A stretch of 64,000 nucleotides of DNA. Origin: Hymenopellis radicata. Lineage: Eukaryota; Basidiomycota; Agaricomycetes; Agaricales; Physalacriaceae. Location: contig JADNRX010000014.1 of assembly GCA_015501595.1 (NCBI GenBank), positions 310,001 to 374,000 of the forward strand, given 5' to 3'. Shown here in pieces: positions 32,684-45,643 of the stretch; position 1 is the stretch's first letter; every line of letters starts with the position of its first letter. The notes beneath the pieces were generated by a model. That model worked only from the letters and a program-made list of their open reading frames with translations. It ran no database searches and was not told the origin of the DNA. A program made the translations under genes and the position numbers.

Positions 32684-35454
32684 ATGATGTCGGTAACGGA
32701 CCACTCTTTCCTTAGCGCTCACTGACCCGTCTGCTAGGCCAAATGGACAGCCTCAGGGCGGACACAGCCTTCGCTCGCAGTCTTCATTCTCGGAGCCCAA
32801 CTACTTTGGCAATCTTGATCCCTCGCAAGCGAAACAGATGGCTGCTCTGAGTGCCGCAAGTAACGCCAGAATGGCAAACAGTCGTGGCGGAACAAATTCG
32901 GGGCCATTCATCGGCGGAATTCCTCCTGGAATGCAGCACGGTGTCAGCCATGACCCTCATATGTCTGGTTCTGGCACCCATGCCATGCCAGGTCCACATT
33001 CGTCTTCCTTTCTCGATACGAACATGTCCGCGCCAAATTCTGCTGCGCCTCGCCCCAATCTCCAAATCCAACAACGCTACCAAGGCTTCCTTGTTGGTCT
33101 CGCCAACATCATGGCAAAGCGTAATACGCCGCTACCTCCGCAGATCACTGGTGTACCAACACCCCAGTATGACCACCACACTTCCGCGTTCAAGTCCATC
33201 GAGCTGTCTCCCGAGGTCGGCCATTTCCGTCTCGGCGGAAGAGACATCGACGTGTTCAAGCTGTGGGGCACCATAGCATCCTCTGGCGGTGGCCGCGTAA
33301 GTGAAGAGCCGTTCTCCTGCATTTCCTACTCATCACTTGTTTAGATGTGTAATTGGCAAAACCTCGCGAGTCAATTTGGCCTCCCAGAAGAACTGCCCCT
33401 ACCTCATGGCACGACGGGCAACACGTCAAGTGTTCGCGCCCTTCAGGCGTGTTATGATCTTATGCTCGGTCCCTTTGAGGAACTGTATAAAAGGAACATT
33501 GCGGAGCAACAGAAGAAAGCGCAATTGTCTTCGAAACAGCCCATGGTTCAGCCACCTGGCACCCCAAATCGACCTGCCGCAAATTCAATAAGCGCGGCGC
33601 TTCCTTCGCAGATGCCTCGTGGACCGGGAATGCATCCTGGGCCATCATCGTCAACTTCCAACACACCCTTTCCGCCTGGCAGTACGCCACTGTCCGCCTC
33701 CCACAATCAATCTTCAGAAAACGTTCTCGAGGACATGCAAGGCTTCAAACGAAAACATGAAAGCGAAGACGCAGACCAGAAACGGGTTCGGCAGAAAACA
33801 GGTTTGTAACTCTTGATTCTTCCCGACGGACCTTGGCTAACTCATGGGACAGAACCGCGGGACGAGAACTCTGTGAGTATGCCTCTTTCCCTGAAGTTTC
33901 TGATCTCAACTCCGTTTCATCAAGATGTTGGCTGGCAAGACCTCCGACGCTGCACCCACAAAGCGCCTACAACCTGTTCGGCGGAAAATAGAATATGTCC
34001 CGTTGGCCCGTGAAGTCGACACCTATGGCGGCAGAGACCTCAAAGTTATCGAATCCGAAATGACTCCCATAGTGGGGCGCGATCCTTCACTGAAAGAAAT
34101 GAATGAATGGGGATCTATCGAAACCGATGCTTTGATCATGTCTATCCGCTCTAGGATATCGACCGAGTTGTCATACGCATTGACAACGCTAGCGATTCTT
34201 TCGACTATGAAGGGACAGCAGCCGGGCTCCGGATTTCCTATCAATCAATGTGGCGATCTTTTCGAAGATCTACTTGACCTCATCGAGGAACTCGCCTTCG
34301 AGGAGGTGGAGGACAAGTTTGAAATTAATACATCTCGCATAGAGATTCCCACACAACGCCAGCTAGTGAACGCCATCGTAGACGAGGAGTCTACTCTATT
34401 CGGCTTGCAACGGCGACAGGGTGACGCGGATCCTGGTTTTGGTCTACGGCAGCGTCCCGGGAACACGATTCTCATGGTCTTAACCATCATTCGCAACCTT
34501 GCGCTAGTCCCTGATAACAACAAGTTCATCGTCGACCAGTATCGACTTGTCGATCTACTCCTACGCCTCTGCATCGTGTCAACCAAAGACAACAAACTCG
34601 CTCCATTTGCGCCCGCTTTGTCCCTAAGCGATCTGATCACCGTCCGCAAGGATACGCTGACTATACTCGGCTGCATGGCCGGTACCATTACTTTCTCCAA
34701 CCCTTCCTCTCCATCCTTGGGTACCATGAAAACTGCTACCAGAATATTACAGTTGGTAGCGTCCTATCTGATCGACCCGGCAGAGGCCATTTCCCCTTCG
34801 TCATACATGCAATTAATGGGGTCTCCGAACCACGCCCCTCCGGCTCTTGCAGACCTAGCGCTAGACGTCTTCACCAGGCTTGGTCAGTCGGATACTAACC
34901 GGCAAGTGTTCTCAAAGACGATACCTCCCGCGACTATCATGGTTCTCGTGACTTCGCTAGTCCGACGTCTTCCCGTCCTCGACGTCGATTTCCAGCTAAT
35001 CGGCCGAGAGACGTGGCTTAGCTACATGGAGAAGGTCGTAATGTCCATATACTCCGTGGCATTCCTAGCCCCACCGACTTTGAAGACGAAGATAAAGACT
35101 GATCGCAGTCTTGGTATGAAGGGTGTATATCTTCGGATGATCCAGAAGTTCCTGATTCATCACAGTCCCGAAGTACGGAGTTGGTACATTTTAACTGCCC
35201 GACGAGCCGTGGAGACGTTGAAGGTTTTGGATGACGGGGAGGATTCTTTCGATACCTCGAAGGCAGTGGCACCAACCATGGCATTCGGTATGGGATGGGG
35301 CGACGCAAATGACGCTGATGTTGAGCAAGGAACGGGTCTTCTCGCTGGTCATCGCGGCCTTGCCTGGGAGTTGCTGATGCAGCGGGACGTCCTGAACGAT
35401 GACGTTTTGTTCAATGAATTGGAAAGCTTGACTCGTGTTGAATGTCCAAGTTGA
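32684..35454 (+). CDS. SWI1: SWI/SNF chromatin-remodelling subunit Swi1 (ARID domain)
   Basis: ARID1-type subunit of SWI/SNF, which slides nucleosomes at Pol II promoters. The N-terminal region is low complexity (SQSSFSEPNYFGNLDPSQAK). ARID: LQIQQRYQGFLVGLANIMAK, PPQITGVPTPQYDHHTSAFK, GGRDIDVFKLWGTIASSGGG, then, after intron 33298-33344, NWQNLASQFGLPEELPLPHG and ALQACYDLMLGPFEELYKRN. A disordered linker with KRKHESEDADQKRVRQKT follows. The long last exon (33925-35454) is the helical C-terminal domain, with NEWGSIETDALIMSIRSRIS, NTILMVLTIIRNLALVPDNN and FLIHHSPEVRSWYILTARRA. The start is uncertain: ATGs at 32684/32687 precede a good 51-nt intron (GTAACG..CTAG), but the spliced frame is off by one base. 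Confidence 0.85.
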
Positions 35455-35843
35455 TACCTCGTAATTGGTTTTCTGTACAGTACGGACGTTTGGTCTCTGT
35501 ATTTACTGGCCTGTAGATATTATTGTTTTAGTATTGTTGTATCTGTCCGAATTTGAATCTGACTCTTATTGCGTTATTATGATGTGTCGACGCATCGGGA
35601 ACGAGGGTGACTTTGCACTCGACCACCATCATATAACCCGCATACACAACCTCGATGATTCAATCTGGGTGCAACTTCATAACTCCCAACCTACCAACGC
35701 ACCTTAATCGTCCTTAAAGTTCCTTCATTTACAAGCACCTCCTTGACTCCAGTTCCGATCCATTGACGCGTCCTTAGATCACAACAAAGCCGCGTTCTAT
35801 CCAATTAGAAAGTCTAGAGAGAGGCTCGCTAGGTCATTCCGCG
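35455..35843. other. Intergenic region, no gene seen
   Basis: About 390 bp holding the Swi1 3' end and the promoter of the helicase gene. It is AT-richer than its surroundings; short frames show no recognisable protein. Confidence 0.5.
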
Positions 35844-38800
35844 ATGGCGAAGAAAAAGAAAGCTGCCAGCAGCAAGACTCTCGTGCGAGGCTTTGCCACC
35901 ACGTCGGTGCCTAAAAAGGCGCCAGTCGAGATCTCGTTCCACCTGAACCGCAGGAAGCAGAGTCCACAGCTGCCCAGAAAGAAAATCCAGAACCTCTCCC
36001 GACGCTGAGCAGGAGCGCCTCCAAAGTCTAGTAGACACGTTGCAGGAGAAAACCGAGAAAGACATTGTCAGGTGCGTTTCTTTCAGCATTTAAACGAAAC
36101 TTACTGACGCTTTTTTTGCAGAACCATACAAGTCAGTAATACCGACCTAATCCTTCATCACTATAGTTAAAACCGACATTTCTAGGCTATAGAAGTCGAC
36201 AGACGATACTCGAAAACACTTCCTTCATTAGACCTCCACCCGGTACTCGTCGATCGTATCCTAAATCTCGCGGTTGAAAACAAAATATTGGACAGTATGT
36301 TAAAACGCGTCGAGAGAGATCACAGCTTACATCCATCTATAGATAGACGCGCTGTCGACACTCCTGCCGACAAGTTCCTACCGAAACTCGGGATAACTTA
36401 TGGTGTATTGCGGCGGCTTGGCTTCTCTGAAGACCGTGTACTGCAGTGTCTGCAAGAAATCACTACAGCCGACATCGACGACGCTTGTGATTGGGTAAAA
36501 ATCTCATATTCTAGAGAGTATGATTTCGCTCAACATGTTTCAGCTTTACACGCATTGCTCTGAGGACGAACTGTGTAACACTTCTCTAGTCCTGAGGCAC
36601 CGACTCCGTCTAAAGGCGGCAAAGGTCTGGATACTCCCCAGAAAGCGAAGGATTCTCGCAGTCCACCTGCTAAGAGTCATGGTTCTGACCTCAATATCAA
36701 TGCCGCAGAGTTTGTTCCGGGACGTCAGTCCTCCGCGGAGGTGAAGGACAATGAGCAGGCTGTTTCTAGCTTGGAAGATGCCGATTCAGCGAGTTCTGAC
36801 GAAGACGACCCCAACGTTGCCTACGTTAAATTGATGTTACGGCTGAACGATTCGTCGATTCACCCATCAGCTGTCAAGGGACTCAAGAAGCGTCTGGAAG
36901 CCGTCAAACGCACTACTTCTTCGACGAAAAGACTGCAACTGCCGATTATCACTCAGAGCGCCAAAAGATGGTCACCGAGATTTTGAGGGGAGGATATCGT
37001 ACAGAAACCTCCGCCTCTGCCGAAAACAGTATCAATCTCCCCACTCCCGCCGTCATTGCCGCGTCCGACACTACTCCTTCGACACCAGATTTCTTTGACG
37101 AGGACTCAGAGTCTGGTCTTTTTGATCTCTTACAAGAGATGCCAACATCCGAAACGACGGCAGAAGGTGTTACATACACTATACGCGACATGTCTCTTCC
37201 CAAGCACTGGTCTGGACGCACGCCCATGACTTCCTTAGCCGAGGTCGTGTCCAAGGTAGATCGCTATGCCGTAATCTCGTACTCCATCGTCTCAGGCTCT
37301 AGTCGGGCTGCACGAGCGACAGTGACAATTAGGTGGAACGGAGGGCCATCCAGGACCTGGTCTATGGACATCGTTGCATGCTACGATGCCACTCAAGCCA
37401 AGCATTACGTCGCGACCATGGCTCTACATAGTGTCATCTACCCTGGTGTGGAAGGCTTTGCAGCTGGATCTCCCGGCGTCTCCGGTGGACAGACGCAATT
37501 TCGTTTGCTCCCTCCAGTCTTTCGCAACCTTTGGGATGAACTCGAGGCTGAGAGAAAGCAAAAGGAGGATTCCGTTAACAAAGCTATCTGGGCAAAGCTC
37601 GAAGTTATTACAGAACAAAAAGTAACCAGCTACAAGAAGGTTTCTCTGTTCATTCTACAGGTAAGTTCTTATACTGACTAGTACATTCAGACTTCTTCGA
37701 GGACGCCCAAGCCGATTGTGGATAACGGTGATACAGCTAAGCCTACACCCTTCAGAGATACGAATCCGGCTCTTGTCTCATCGTTCAAACAACGACAAGC
37801 CAGTGCTTCATATCAAGAAATGATGGTAAGCTGAAGCAAGATGCTCTCATGCAATATGGATTGATTGTCATCAGGTGCAACGCAACCAACTCCCAATAGC
37901 GAAGTATCGGAAAGACATTATCGAAGCATTAGACCGCTCCCAAGTGTTGGTCTTAAGCGGAGAAACTGGATGGTGCACTCCAAGTTTTCCGTTTCCAAGT
38001 CTATAGTCTAACATCAATGCAGTGGTAAATCGACACAGGTCCCGGCGTTTATTCTGGAAGATCAACTGTCGCAAGGCATTCCGTGCAAAATATACTGTAC
38101 TGAGCCGAGGCGAATATCTGCAATATCTCTTGCTCAACGTTCGTTACTCTAAGACTGCATGAAGAAACCTGATCACGATTTTATAGGTGTTTCACGAGAA
38201 CTCGGTGATACCCCAAATACTGCTGGTACCTTGAACTCCCTCGTCGGCTACTCTATCCGTTTGGAGAATAACATGACAAAGAACACGCGTCTCGCCTACG
38301 TTACGAATGGTATAGCTCTTCGGATGCTCGAAGGCGGAACAGGGCAAGGCGGACAGGGAACCGCCTTCGATGAAATCACGGTATGTGAACTATTCATCTT
38401 GTGAACAGCAATGTCCTCATCTCACTGCAGCACATCATAGTCGATGAGGTATGAACCGCTTACAACACTATCCTGGACTCATTGGAATGTCTTAGGTTCA
38501 CGAACGTACCATTGAATCGGATTTTCTTCTCATCGTGCTAAAATCTATGATCCAAGTTCGCCCAGTTTACGGTGAGGATATCCATGGATTTGCTTGAATC
38601 GGTTACTAAGGTGCAGTGTCATCCTCATGTCTGCCACAGTCGATTCCGAGAAAATTTCTCGGTACTTCAACAATTGTCCCACCCTTCAGGTCCCGGGACG
38701 TACGTTCCCCGTGCGAGTCAATTATCTGGAGGATGCTGTCGATCTCACGCAGTGGACTATCACGGAGAAATCGCCTTACGCTCGACGACGTATGTCCGTG

Positions 38801-41136
38801 CCACATGTACATTTCCAGTGCTCACTGATTTTCTTTAGCTCATGATAATTTCTATTCTGGCAAAAATCGTCCCGACTGGTCCTTGGACATTTCGCCTGAC
38901 GATTCAGACGACGACGATGCACAACGAGCCAAGAAGGCGTCAAGTTGGGGAAGAAGTACTCACCCAGTACTATCTCAACCATCAAACTTTTTGACGAGCG
39001 TCTTATCCCTTACGACCTTATCATCCGCTTAATGGAGGACATCTGCTTCGGACACACCTACAATCCGTTCTCTTCCGCTATTCTAATCTTCATGCCAGGC
39101 ATCGGGGAGATCCGGCGCTTACATGATATTCTCGCAGAGCACGTGGCCTTCAGTCAAGAAGAAGAGTTCCGCGTCTACCCGCTGCATTCAACTCTATCGA
39201 ACGAGAATCAGGGTGCTGTTTTCGATATCCCACCTCCCGGTGTTCGCAAGATCGTCATTGGTGTGTAATCTCAGGATTGTGAACATGACCGGTGTTCACA
39301 CAGCTTCTTAAGCGACGAATATTGCCGAGACTGGCATAACTATTCCGGACATCACATGTGTAATCGACACTGGAAAGCATAGAGAAATGAGGTCCATCTT
39401 GTTTCGGATTGAAGCGCATAGGCGTTAACTCTTTCTCTTAGATTTGACGAGAAGAGACAGACAAGTCGACTAGTTGAGACTTTTGTGGCGAAAAGCAATG
39501 CGGCGCAAAGACGGGGCCGAGCCGGACGAGTCCAGGAGGGCATTTGTTTCCACCTCTTCACGAAATTTAAGCACGACACACAGGTAGCGTGAATTCACTT
39601 TCGGTGATATTCAGATATTGACTGATGTACGACCATGAGATGGTCGACAATCCACTACCGGAAATGATGAGGTTGAGCATCTTGATCGGACGACCACAGA
39701 TCTGAGCTTTGCGTATCAAGATTATGCGGGTTCATCTTGGCTCATCTGTAGAAGAGCGTTTTGTCTAATGCTTTGGATCCACCACTCGTCACTAACATTC
39801 AGCGTGCGGTGACCATGCTAGTTGAGGTAAATTCCGACCTTATCATTCATAGAGGACGCTGAAATTATTTTCCAGGTCGGGGCGCTCACGTCGACGGAGG
39901 AAATCACGCCCATGGGCAAGATCTTGAGTGCACTCCCTACTAACGTCCACCTCGGCAAATTCTTGCTCACAGCCGTGTTGCTTCGCTGTTTGGATCCGGC
40001 TCTGACCATCGCGGCCGCACTAAACGCCAAATCACCATTTTTGAGCCCGATGGGTCAAGAAGAAGAGGCTAAGCGCGCCAAGGTCTCGTTCAAGCTGGGT
40101 ATGATCAACCAGTACTGAGGAACAGGACAAAATGATACTGAACCTTTTCTCAGACAACTCTGACTTCCTCACAATACATAACGCGTTCTCTACTTGGCGT
40201 AATGCTTCGGCTAATCCAGGCTATATCAGAAAGTTCTGCCGAGAGAATTTCTTGAGTCACCAGAACTTGCAGCAGATTGAGGAGCTGCGGCAACAGTTCT
40301 TGGGGTAAGCTTCAGCATTCTGTAATCACTTCACATTTGACAGTCGTTGCCAGCTACCTCATTGACTCATCCTTCATATCAGTTCCGTCCAGCTTTATTC
40401 GCGAGCTCAATCGGTCGGTTATGTCCTATATCTCGCGCCAAACTTTACTTAGTTGCTGTGTAGGGCGAGATATGGCCGCAGTCAGACTCGTTTCGTTTTA
40501 GTCCCTCCAGATCTTGATGTAAATTCCAACAACATCGCGTTGATCAACGCCGCGTTGGCAGCTGGCCTTTATCCGAAGATAATCAATGTGTCTCCGAACA
40601 ACGAGATGCGGACATTATCGAACCTTCAACATGCTCATTTCCACCCGTCGTCCGTGAACTTTGGAAGGAGAGCGGCGGACTTGGGATCAAAGTATTTGGC
40701 GTACTTTACATTGATGTAAGTGCTCTGTTCCCTTCGACGACGCAACATGTCTTGACACCCCCACTTTTCAGGCATTCGAGGAAACTGTATGCATGGGAGA
40801 CGGCACCTGTGGAGGAACTTGCCCTCTTGCTGTTATGTGGTGATGTAGAGTTCAAGGTCTGTACTTAATTATCGTATTTTGGAGCAGCGCGCTGATGCTA
40901 TCATGCAGCTTCTCTCGGATATGGTTATAATCGACCGCAAGACTCGATTCCGCGTGTCTCCCAAAACTAACATTGCTCTCAAATTCTTGCGCTCGCAGCT
41001 GGCGAACGTACTTGGCTCCCAGCTGCGGGGAAAGGTTCTCAATGAGAGCCATATTCTTTGGAACGAATTGGGGATGGTGGTACTGGGGAAGATCCCCGTA
41101 GACGAGGAGAAGGAACCCTCAATGACCATCAAGTAG
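35844..41136 (+). CDS. DHX29/YLR419W-type DEAH-box RNA helicase
   Basis: Large DExH ATPase of the DHX29 group, linked to 40S scanning on structured leaders. The N-terminus [20 protein letters not shown] is basic. A UBA-like stretch ([20 protein letters not shown]) and acidic linkers follow, then a region with [20 protein letters not shown] before the core. Helicase motifs: I SGETGCGKSTQ (split by intron 37973-38022), Ia [30 protein letters not shown] (HIIVDE lies in an 18-nt exon, 38431-38448), [61 protein letters not shown]2/OB-fold follows: [40 protein letters not shown]. The end is ..[11 protein letters not shown]. Single-base slips at ~35930 and ~35998 sit in otherwise continuous protein, and the exons at ~39640-39780 are not cleanly resolved. 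At least 14 introns. Confidence 0.87.
38431..38448 (+). other. 18-nt micro-exon encoding the helicase motif II (HIIVDE)
   Basis: Flanked by a 50-nt intron (38381-38430, GTATGT..GCAG) and a 47-nt intron (38449-38495, GTATGA..TTAG). Joining the three exons gives [20 protein letters not shown], the expected DEVH box with no frame change. Confidence 0.85.
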
Positions 41137-41203
41137 CCTCTTCTGCAATGAGCAGATTCTTGTACCTATAGAGATAGATCTAATTACTCTACACGTTCTA
41201 CAT

Positions 41204-42794
41204 TCAAGTACGCAAGCAAGCACTAAGTACCTCTACCGAAAGTGGACATTCTCCTCTAGACATTTTATCAACCCATTTTCCGATTCGCCAACCTTCCACG
41301 TCTTTTGTGAACGGAGGACGAAAGAAGGGTTCCACACAGACCTTGCCCATGGCAACGAACAGGTCTTCTAAAATCCACGTCAATCGGGGTCCTGTTAGCT
41401 CTATAGCAGGCTCCGAATTGAACTCGAGTAAATGCACTTGAATTGTTGGAGACGACGAGGGGTTGTATGTGACAAGGAAATCAACGCCAAAGAGTTCGAA
41501 TGCATTTGGTAAAACCTTCAGACCGAGTTAGGTCACTCGTTTGGCGAGTTGAAATCAAGAGAGAGCTGCGTTACCTGGAAATGGATGGGATTTTGAAGTG
41601 CGGCTTGGAAGCTCTCCGCCAGGACGGCTGATATCTGCTCTATGATATTCTTCACGTCGTCAGCCGTCAGACGGAGATCATTTCCAGGTGCATCGCTGCA
41701 AATATGACATCCGACGAGTTCATCAAGAAGACGGACGTTCTGTTCTCCGTGCTCTTTCTGCAGTGAGGTATTGGTCAAGTGTGGTGATAGGTCGATCGGT
41801 GTTTCATCTCCCTCTTTGGGGGTTGTAGGTGAAGCGTATGGTGTGGCTGAGAAAAGAGCAAGGATACGCTCGTAGAGATAAACCTCGAGTGCGCCAGACG
41901 CCACACAATATGCCCTTAGATGGAACTATAGGATACTGTATTAGAAGCGGTAGCGAAGAGATTTAAGTGTTGCAGCCTTACCTTCCGACCTTCTAGAACC
42001 GAGGGCACTGCAGAGCCTTGAACAGAGACTTCACGGGGATCTATAAGGAGCGGGTATGAAAGATATTCCTGGAAATGCGTTAATCACAGTTGCGATTTCA
42101 ACGACCGTTGATACTACCTGTATAACGAAGTGACGAAGCTGTGAGGTTATAACCGCCGTGCCTTCTTCAGGCTCTTGTTCACCAGAATCCTCCGCGTCCT
42201 CTTCGTCGCTTTCCTCGAACTCTTCAAAAATATGCTCAAGACCGGACCTGGAGTTGAACAGTCGGATACCATTGCCTCTGTCAGCCATCCCACTGTTTGA
42301 GATGGGATGGTCAATGGGGGTGGAGCGCGACGTGAATGTAGACTCACTGACGGCTTCAGTATCCACCATCGAGGCGTATCCGAATCCAGGTCCCGACCGA
42401 GCTCCCAAAGTTCGTCCGTAAGCATCTCCTCGAGCTCATCCGCGAAGGAAATCTCGAGCTCAAAAGTCTGTGGCGCAGCAGCACTCAGAGCAGACTGAGG
42501 GTTTTTGGTGACATAAGAGAGTATGGAACGCGACAAGAAGTGTTTCCTTGTCAGGGCTTTCCGAATGACATAGCTCGAAGACAACACGGCATCGGGAGAC
42601 GCTAGCGTGAGTTCGTGGTCTATTTCATCGTACGTCGACCACTGCAAGAGTTGATCGTCTCGTGCTTTAATGATCGGGGCGTTTACAAGAGTGGGTTTGC
42701 GCTGCAAGGAGGAAATTGACTTTTGAACGAGTGAGTCCGTGAGCGGCGCAGATGGCCAGGACTTGAACGCAGAAAACGACGTTTCTGAAGCCAT
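41204..42794 (-). CDS. Tubulin-tyrosine-ligase-like (TTL/ATP-grasp) protein
   Basis: ATP-grasp ligase of the TTL family, which adds an amino acid to tubulin or other protein tails; in yeast the related Pby1 is a P-body protein. Start MASETSFSAFKSWPSAPLTD. Blocks: SSYVIRKALTRKHFLSRSIL, ELEISFADELEEMLTDELWE, the ATP-site signature RWWILKPS..MADRGNGIRLF (split by an intron at ~42340-42300), FVIQVVEYLSYPLLIDPRE-like, FHLRAYCVASGALEVYLYER, LSPHLTNTSLQKEHGEQNVR, FELFGVDFLVTY, and the metal-binding-like LLEFNSEPAIELTG. The intron between WWILKPS and MADRG does not join in frame as written and may hide a one-base error. Target unknown. Confidence 0.78.
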
Positions 42795-42885
42795 TCTAGC
42801 AGGAAAAAAAGACCCTGAAAAGCCCGAGGCCGATCATGTAGCGTTACTGTGACAGGTACGGGTTTGCGGTGAGACTCGTTCCATC

Positions 42886-43607
42886 ATGTTGAGGACGATG
42901 TTGCAGCGCGCGTCAGTTCCAGGGAGACGGCGCCTTTTTACTTCGACATTGATGCAGCCACCCAAGGCACCTCGCTTCGCTCCGACACCTTTGGCCTTCG
43001 TGTGTTCTTCTGCATGGGATCCAGCTTCAGCACCGTACACTTCCCATATCTCTTCCTCGTACATCGATATTTAAGCGAACACAGGATAGCATCTCACATT
43101 CAACACTTTCTTTCCCTGGGATACACATGCTTGACGGTTGACATTGCACTCCCCGACGCGTCAATGCATCCCACCGAGCTTATGCAATATTTTGACTCAG
43201 GCGAGTACAGCAACAGTTTTTAATCGTCTTCAATGATTACCAAGTATTCAGAGTTCAATTCCGCTTTGAAAGAAGCTCGCGTTGCTATGAGCCCAGTGAT
43301 ACTTGCACGAGCAAGTGCAAGTCTGATTGCTCAAACATACATATCTTCACATCCTGGCCAGTCCTTGATTCTGATCTCTCCTCCTTCCTGCAACGCCGGC
43401 GCGCCATTGGAGGGTCACCTACCTGAATTCGACTTCGAACCTCTATTCCCCATCGCTTTGGTTGCTACTGCGAGTGAGATGCAGGTCCTGAAGCAGAGAC
43501 ACCGCCTGGCAGACGATGATAATGTCGACCTACTCCAAGTTCAGTCCGTCGAAAACGAAGAGGCAGCCATTAAGATATCTGAATGGTTTGATGAGCTTGG
43601 GATATGA
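42886..43607 (+). CDS. Small alpha/beta-hydrolase-like hypothetical protein, possibly mitochondrial
   Basis: Start MLRTMLQRASVPGRRRLFTS looks like a mitochondrial presequence (Arg-rich, no acid). Then AFVCSSAWDPASAPYTSHIS, LSEHRIASHIQHFLSLGYTC, LTVDIALPDAS, an intron near 43203-43245, then VILARASASLIAQTYISSHP, GQSLILISPPSCNAGAP, FPIALVATASEMQVLKQRHR, and DLLQVQSVENEEAAIKISEW at the end. Strand/helix order resembles an alpha/beta-hydrolase, with a putative nucleophile elbow replaced by ARASAS, so catalysis is doubtful. One-base slip at ~43064-43070. Function unknown. Start codons of this gene and the TTL-like gene are 91 bp apart. Confidence 0.5.
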
Positions 43608-43664
43608 CATTAAGTAGGATAGAGATACAATGCATTATGTCGTACAGTTGAATAAATTTACGAT

Positions 43665-44754
43665 CTATGGTAGCACTTCTTCCATCTCCTGCTTCATCTC
43701 GTGTACAATAGGTTCTGAAATCCTGGCCACACCTGGAAGGACGACAGGCCATTTTGCGCGTGCAGCAAAGACGCGTCGTACTTGATGTTGAATGAGCTCA
43801 TGGAGCTTAGGCACATTAGCAAGCTTGGCGCGGCTGCCCACGAGGGACGTCGTTGTGAGGTCCAACGTGAAATTAGGTGAAAAGGATATAACGATTTCTG
43901 GGGTAGTCGAGGCAGGATTAGGTGGTGTGATGGTGAGCTACAAATGGCATTCAGCTTTCAGACAGTCATACGAAATAGGTGACCTTACCGAGGATTTGAA
44001 TACAGAGAGAGATATAGTAAGAAACACGGGCAGCCGCGCAAAGGAAGACATGGGGTAATTGAATAGGTATGAAGTGGACAAGGAAACAGATATGGTATCC
44101 TCGTAGTCAACTGAAAATTCGGTAACCTGTTGCAATGTGAGCAGTCGCATGTGATTTGTGATGGGCCGTACAGAGCAGTCCCCGGCTTCTGCAGCCTTTG
44201 TGCGACCGTTGTAAAGGCGAGGAGCAGAGTTTCCTAGATCGACAGAGTGTACTTTGATGTAGTCCTAACAGCATTTAGTTCCGACGATCATCCCTAAACG
44301 AAGAATGAGGTCTAACCAGGAAGCCAGCGGGTCGTATCGTATTCGCGTAGGCTTCGACGCGCTGACGGGCGACTTCGTCTCCCTGTGGTCCAGCCAAGTC
44401 GTTTCTTAGTTTGGACCGGTACACATTCGCAACCTGGGTAGCAACTCCGTGAAACGGTAACTTTTTGCAGGTTGCAAGACGTACTTGTTGTAGCAGTACA
44501 TTGAACCAGTCTGCAGACTCTCCCGATTCATCCAACGAGTCCTTTTCCCTCTGAACTGGAGGATTCTGTTGTCCTTTCCGCCTAGTGTCACTATTCACGC
44601 GAGGATGATACGAAGATGTTTCAAACGGAGACTCCGTCGAGTCAAGGAATAGATATTGCAGAATGAGCGCCAGGAGGAATAGAATCGATAGCTGCCCTAG
44701 GATTAGGCCTTGTGTGAACGTCGGTTGGAGGGAGAAGACATAATTAGTGCTCAT
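43665..44754 (-). CDS. MMM1: ERMES subunit Mmm1 (SMP domain, ER membrane)
   Basis: ER anchor of the ER-mitochondria encounter structure; moves phospholipids between membranes. The lumenal N-terminus MSTNYVFSLQPTFTQG is followed by one TM span, LILGQLSILFLLALILQYLF, then a charged linker. SMP domain: SADWFNVLLQQVRLATCKKL, DYIKVHSVDLGNSAPRLYNG, LTLQQVTEFSVDYEDTISVS, VGSRAKLANVPKLHELIQHQ, VRRVFAARAKWPVVLPGVAR. The end is ..EMEEVLP. Two to three short introns (~44320-44268, ~43985-43935). Length and topology match Mmm1. Divergent from RPB8, 112 bp apart. Confidence 0.9.
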
Positions 44755-44866
44755 CGTGGTAGAGCAAGCAGTCGGACGGACTGAGGTTAGCGATCAGCCT
44801 GTCCATTTTTGGGACATCCCAATCTGGATGGAAATTTAGCAAATCATCTTCCTTTCTCTGACCGTC

Positions 44867-45496
44867 ATGGCGTCGGCCGCCTCGAACATTGTTTTCGATG
44901 ATATCTTCACCATAGGCTCTATTGACAAGGAAGGGAAAAAGTTCGACAGAGGTCAGCGCCGCCAGTATCGTCAACGATCGCCTTTTTCGTTTGACACGAG
45001 TTACAGTCTCGCGCCTACAAGCCCATTCAAAGAACAATGACATGGACATGACTTTGGATTTCAACACTGAGCTGTTCCCTCTCAAAAATGGAGATCATTT
45101 TTCATTCTCCTTGGCCTCGTCGCTGTCACGTAACCCACATACGAACAACCCCGATGGCACAACAGAAGAGGATGAACATATATGGAGACCAGATGGTAAA
45201 GGGCAGAGAGGTATAGAGGAAGATTATGACTATGTCATGTTCGGCAAGGTATGCGCCATGTCCAAGCATACAGCGTCTCCAACTTATACCCGCGCTAGGT
45301 GTACAAATTCGACGGTAATACTCAAGAAATAGTGTACGCGACTACACTTCCTATATATCGGTACTCCATTCACGCCCTCCTTCACAGCACTGCCTACGCG
45401 TCCTTTGGTGGTCTCTTAATGTCGCTAACGGGTTCATTCCGTCACATGACCAACGTTGTCCTTGGCGACCCCATCTACCTCTTGATGAGATATTGA
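44867..45496 (+). CDS. RPB8: RNA polymerase I/II/III common subunit Rpb8 (RPABC3)
   Basis: OB-fold subunit shared by all three nuclear RNA polymerases. MASAASNIVFDDIFTIGSID and GKKFDRVSRLQAHSKNNDMD match the family start; DMTLDFNTELFPLKNGDHFS, YDYVMFGKVYKFDGNTQEIV, FGGLLMSLTGSFRHMTNVVL and a short C-terminus follow, ending ..DPIYLLMRY. Introns at ~44948-44998 and ~45250-45298. Length ~150 aa is normal. It shares a 112-bp divergent spacer with Mmm1. Confidence 0.95.
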
Positions 45497-45643
45497 CAGC
45501 TTTGGTGGTATCAAGTATATAAATATGATTATGATAACACTCGAAAAGGATACATGGTGTGCCGTGCAGCTTAAATAATATGCACACGAATAAACAAAGC
45601 AATTAACTAAGCATAAACACCATCATGTCCGTGTCGTGATTCA

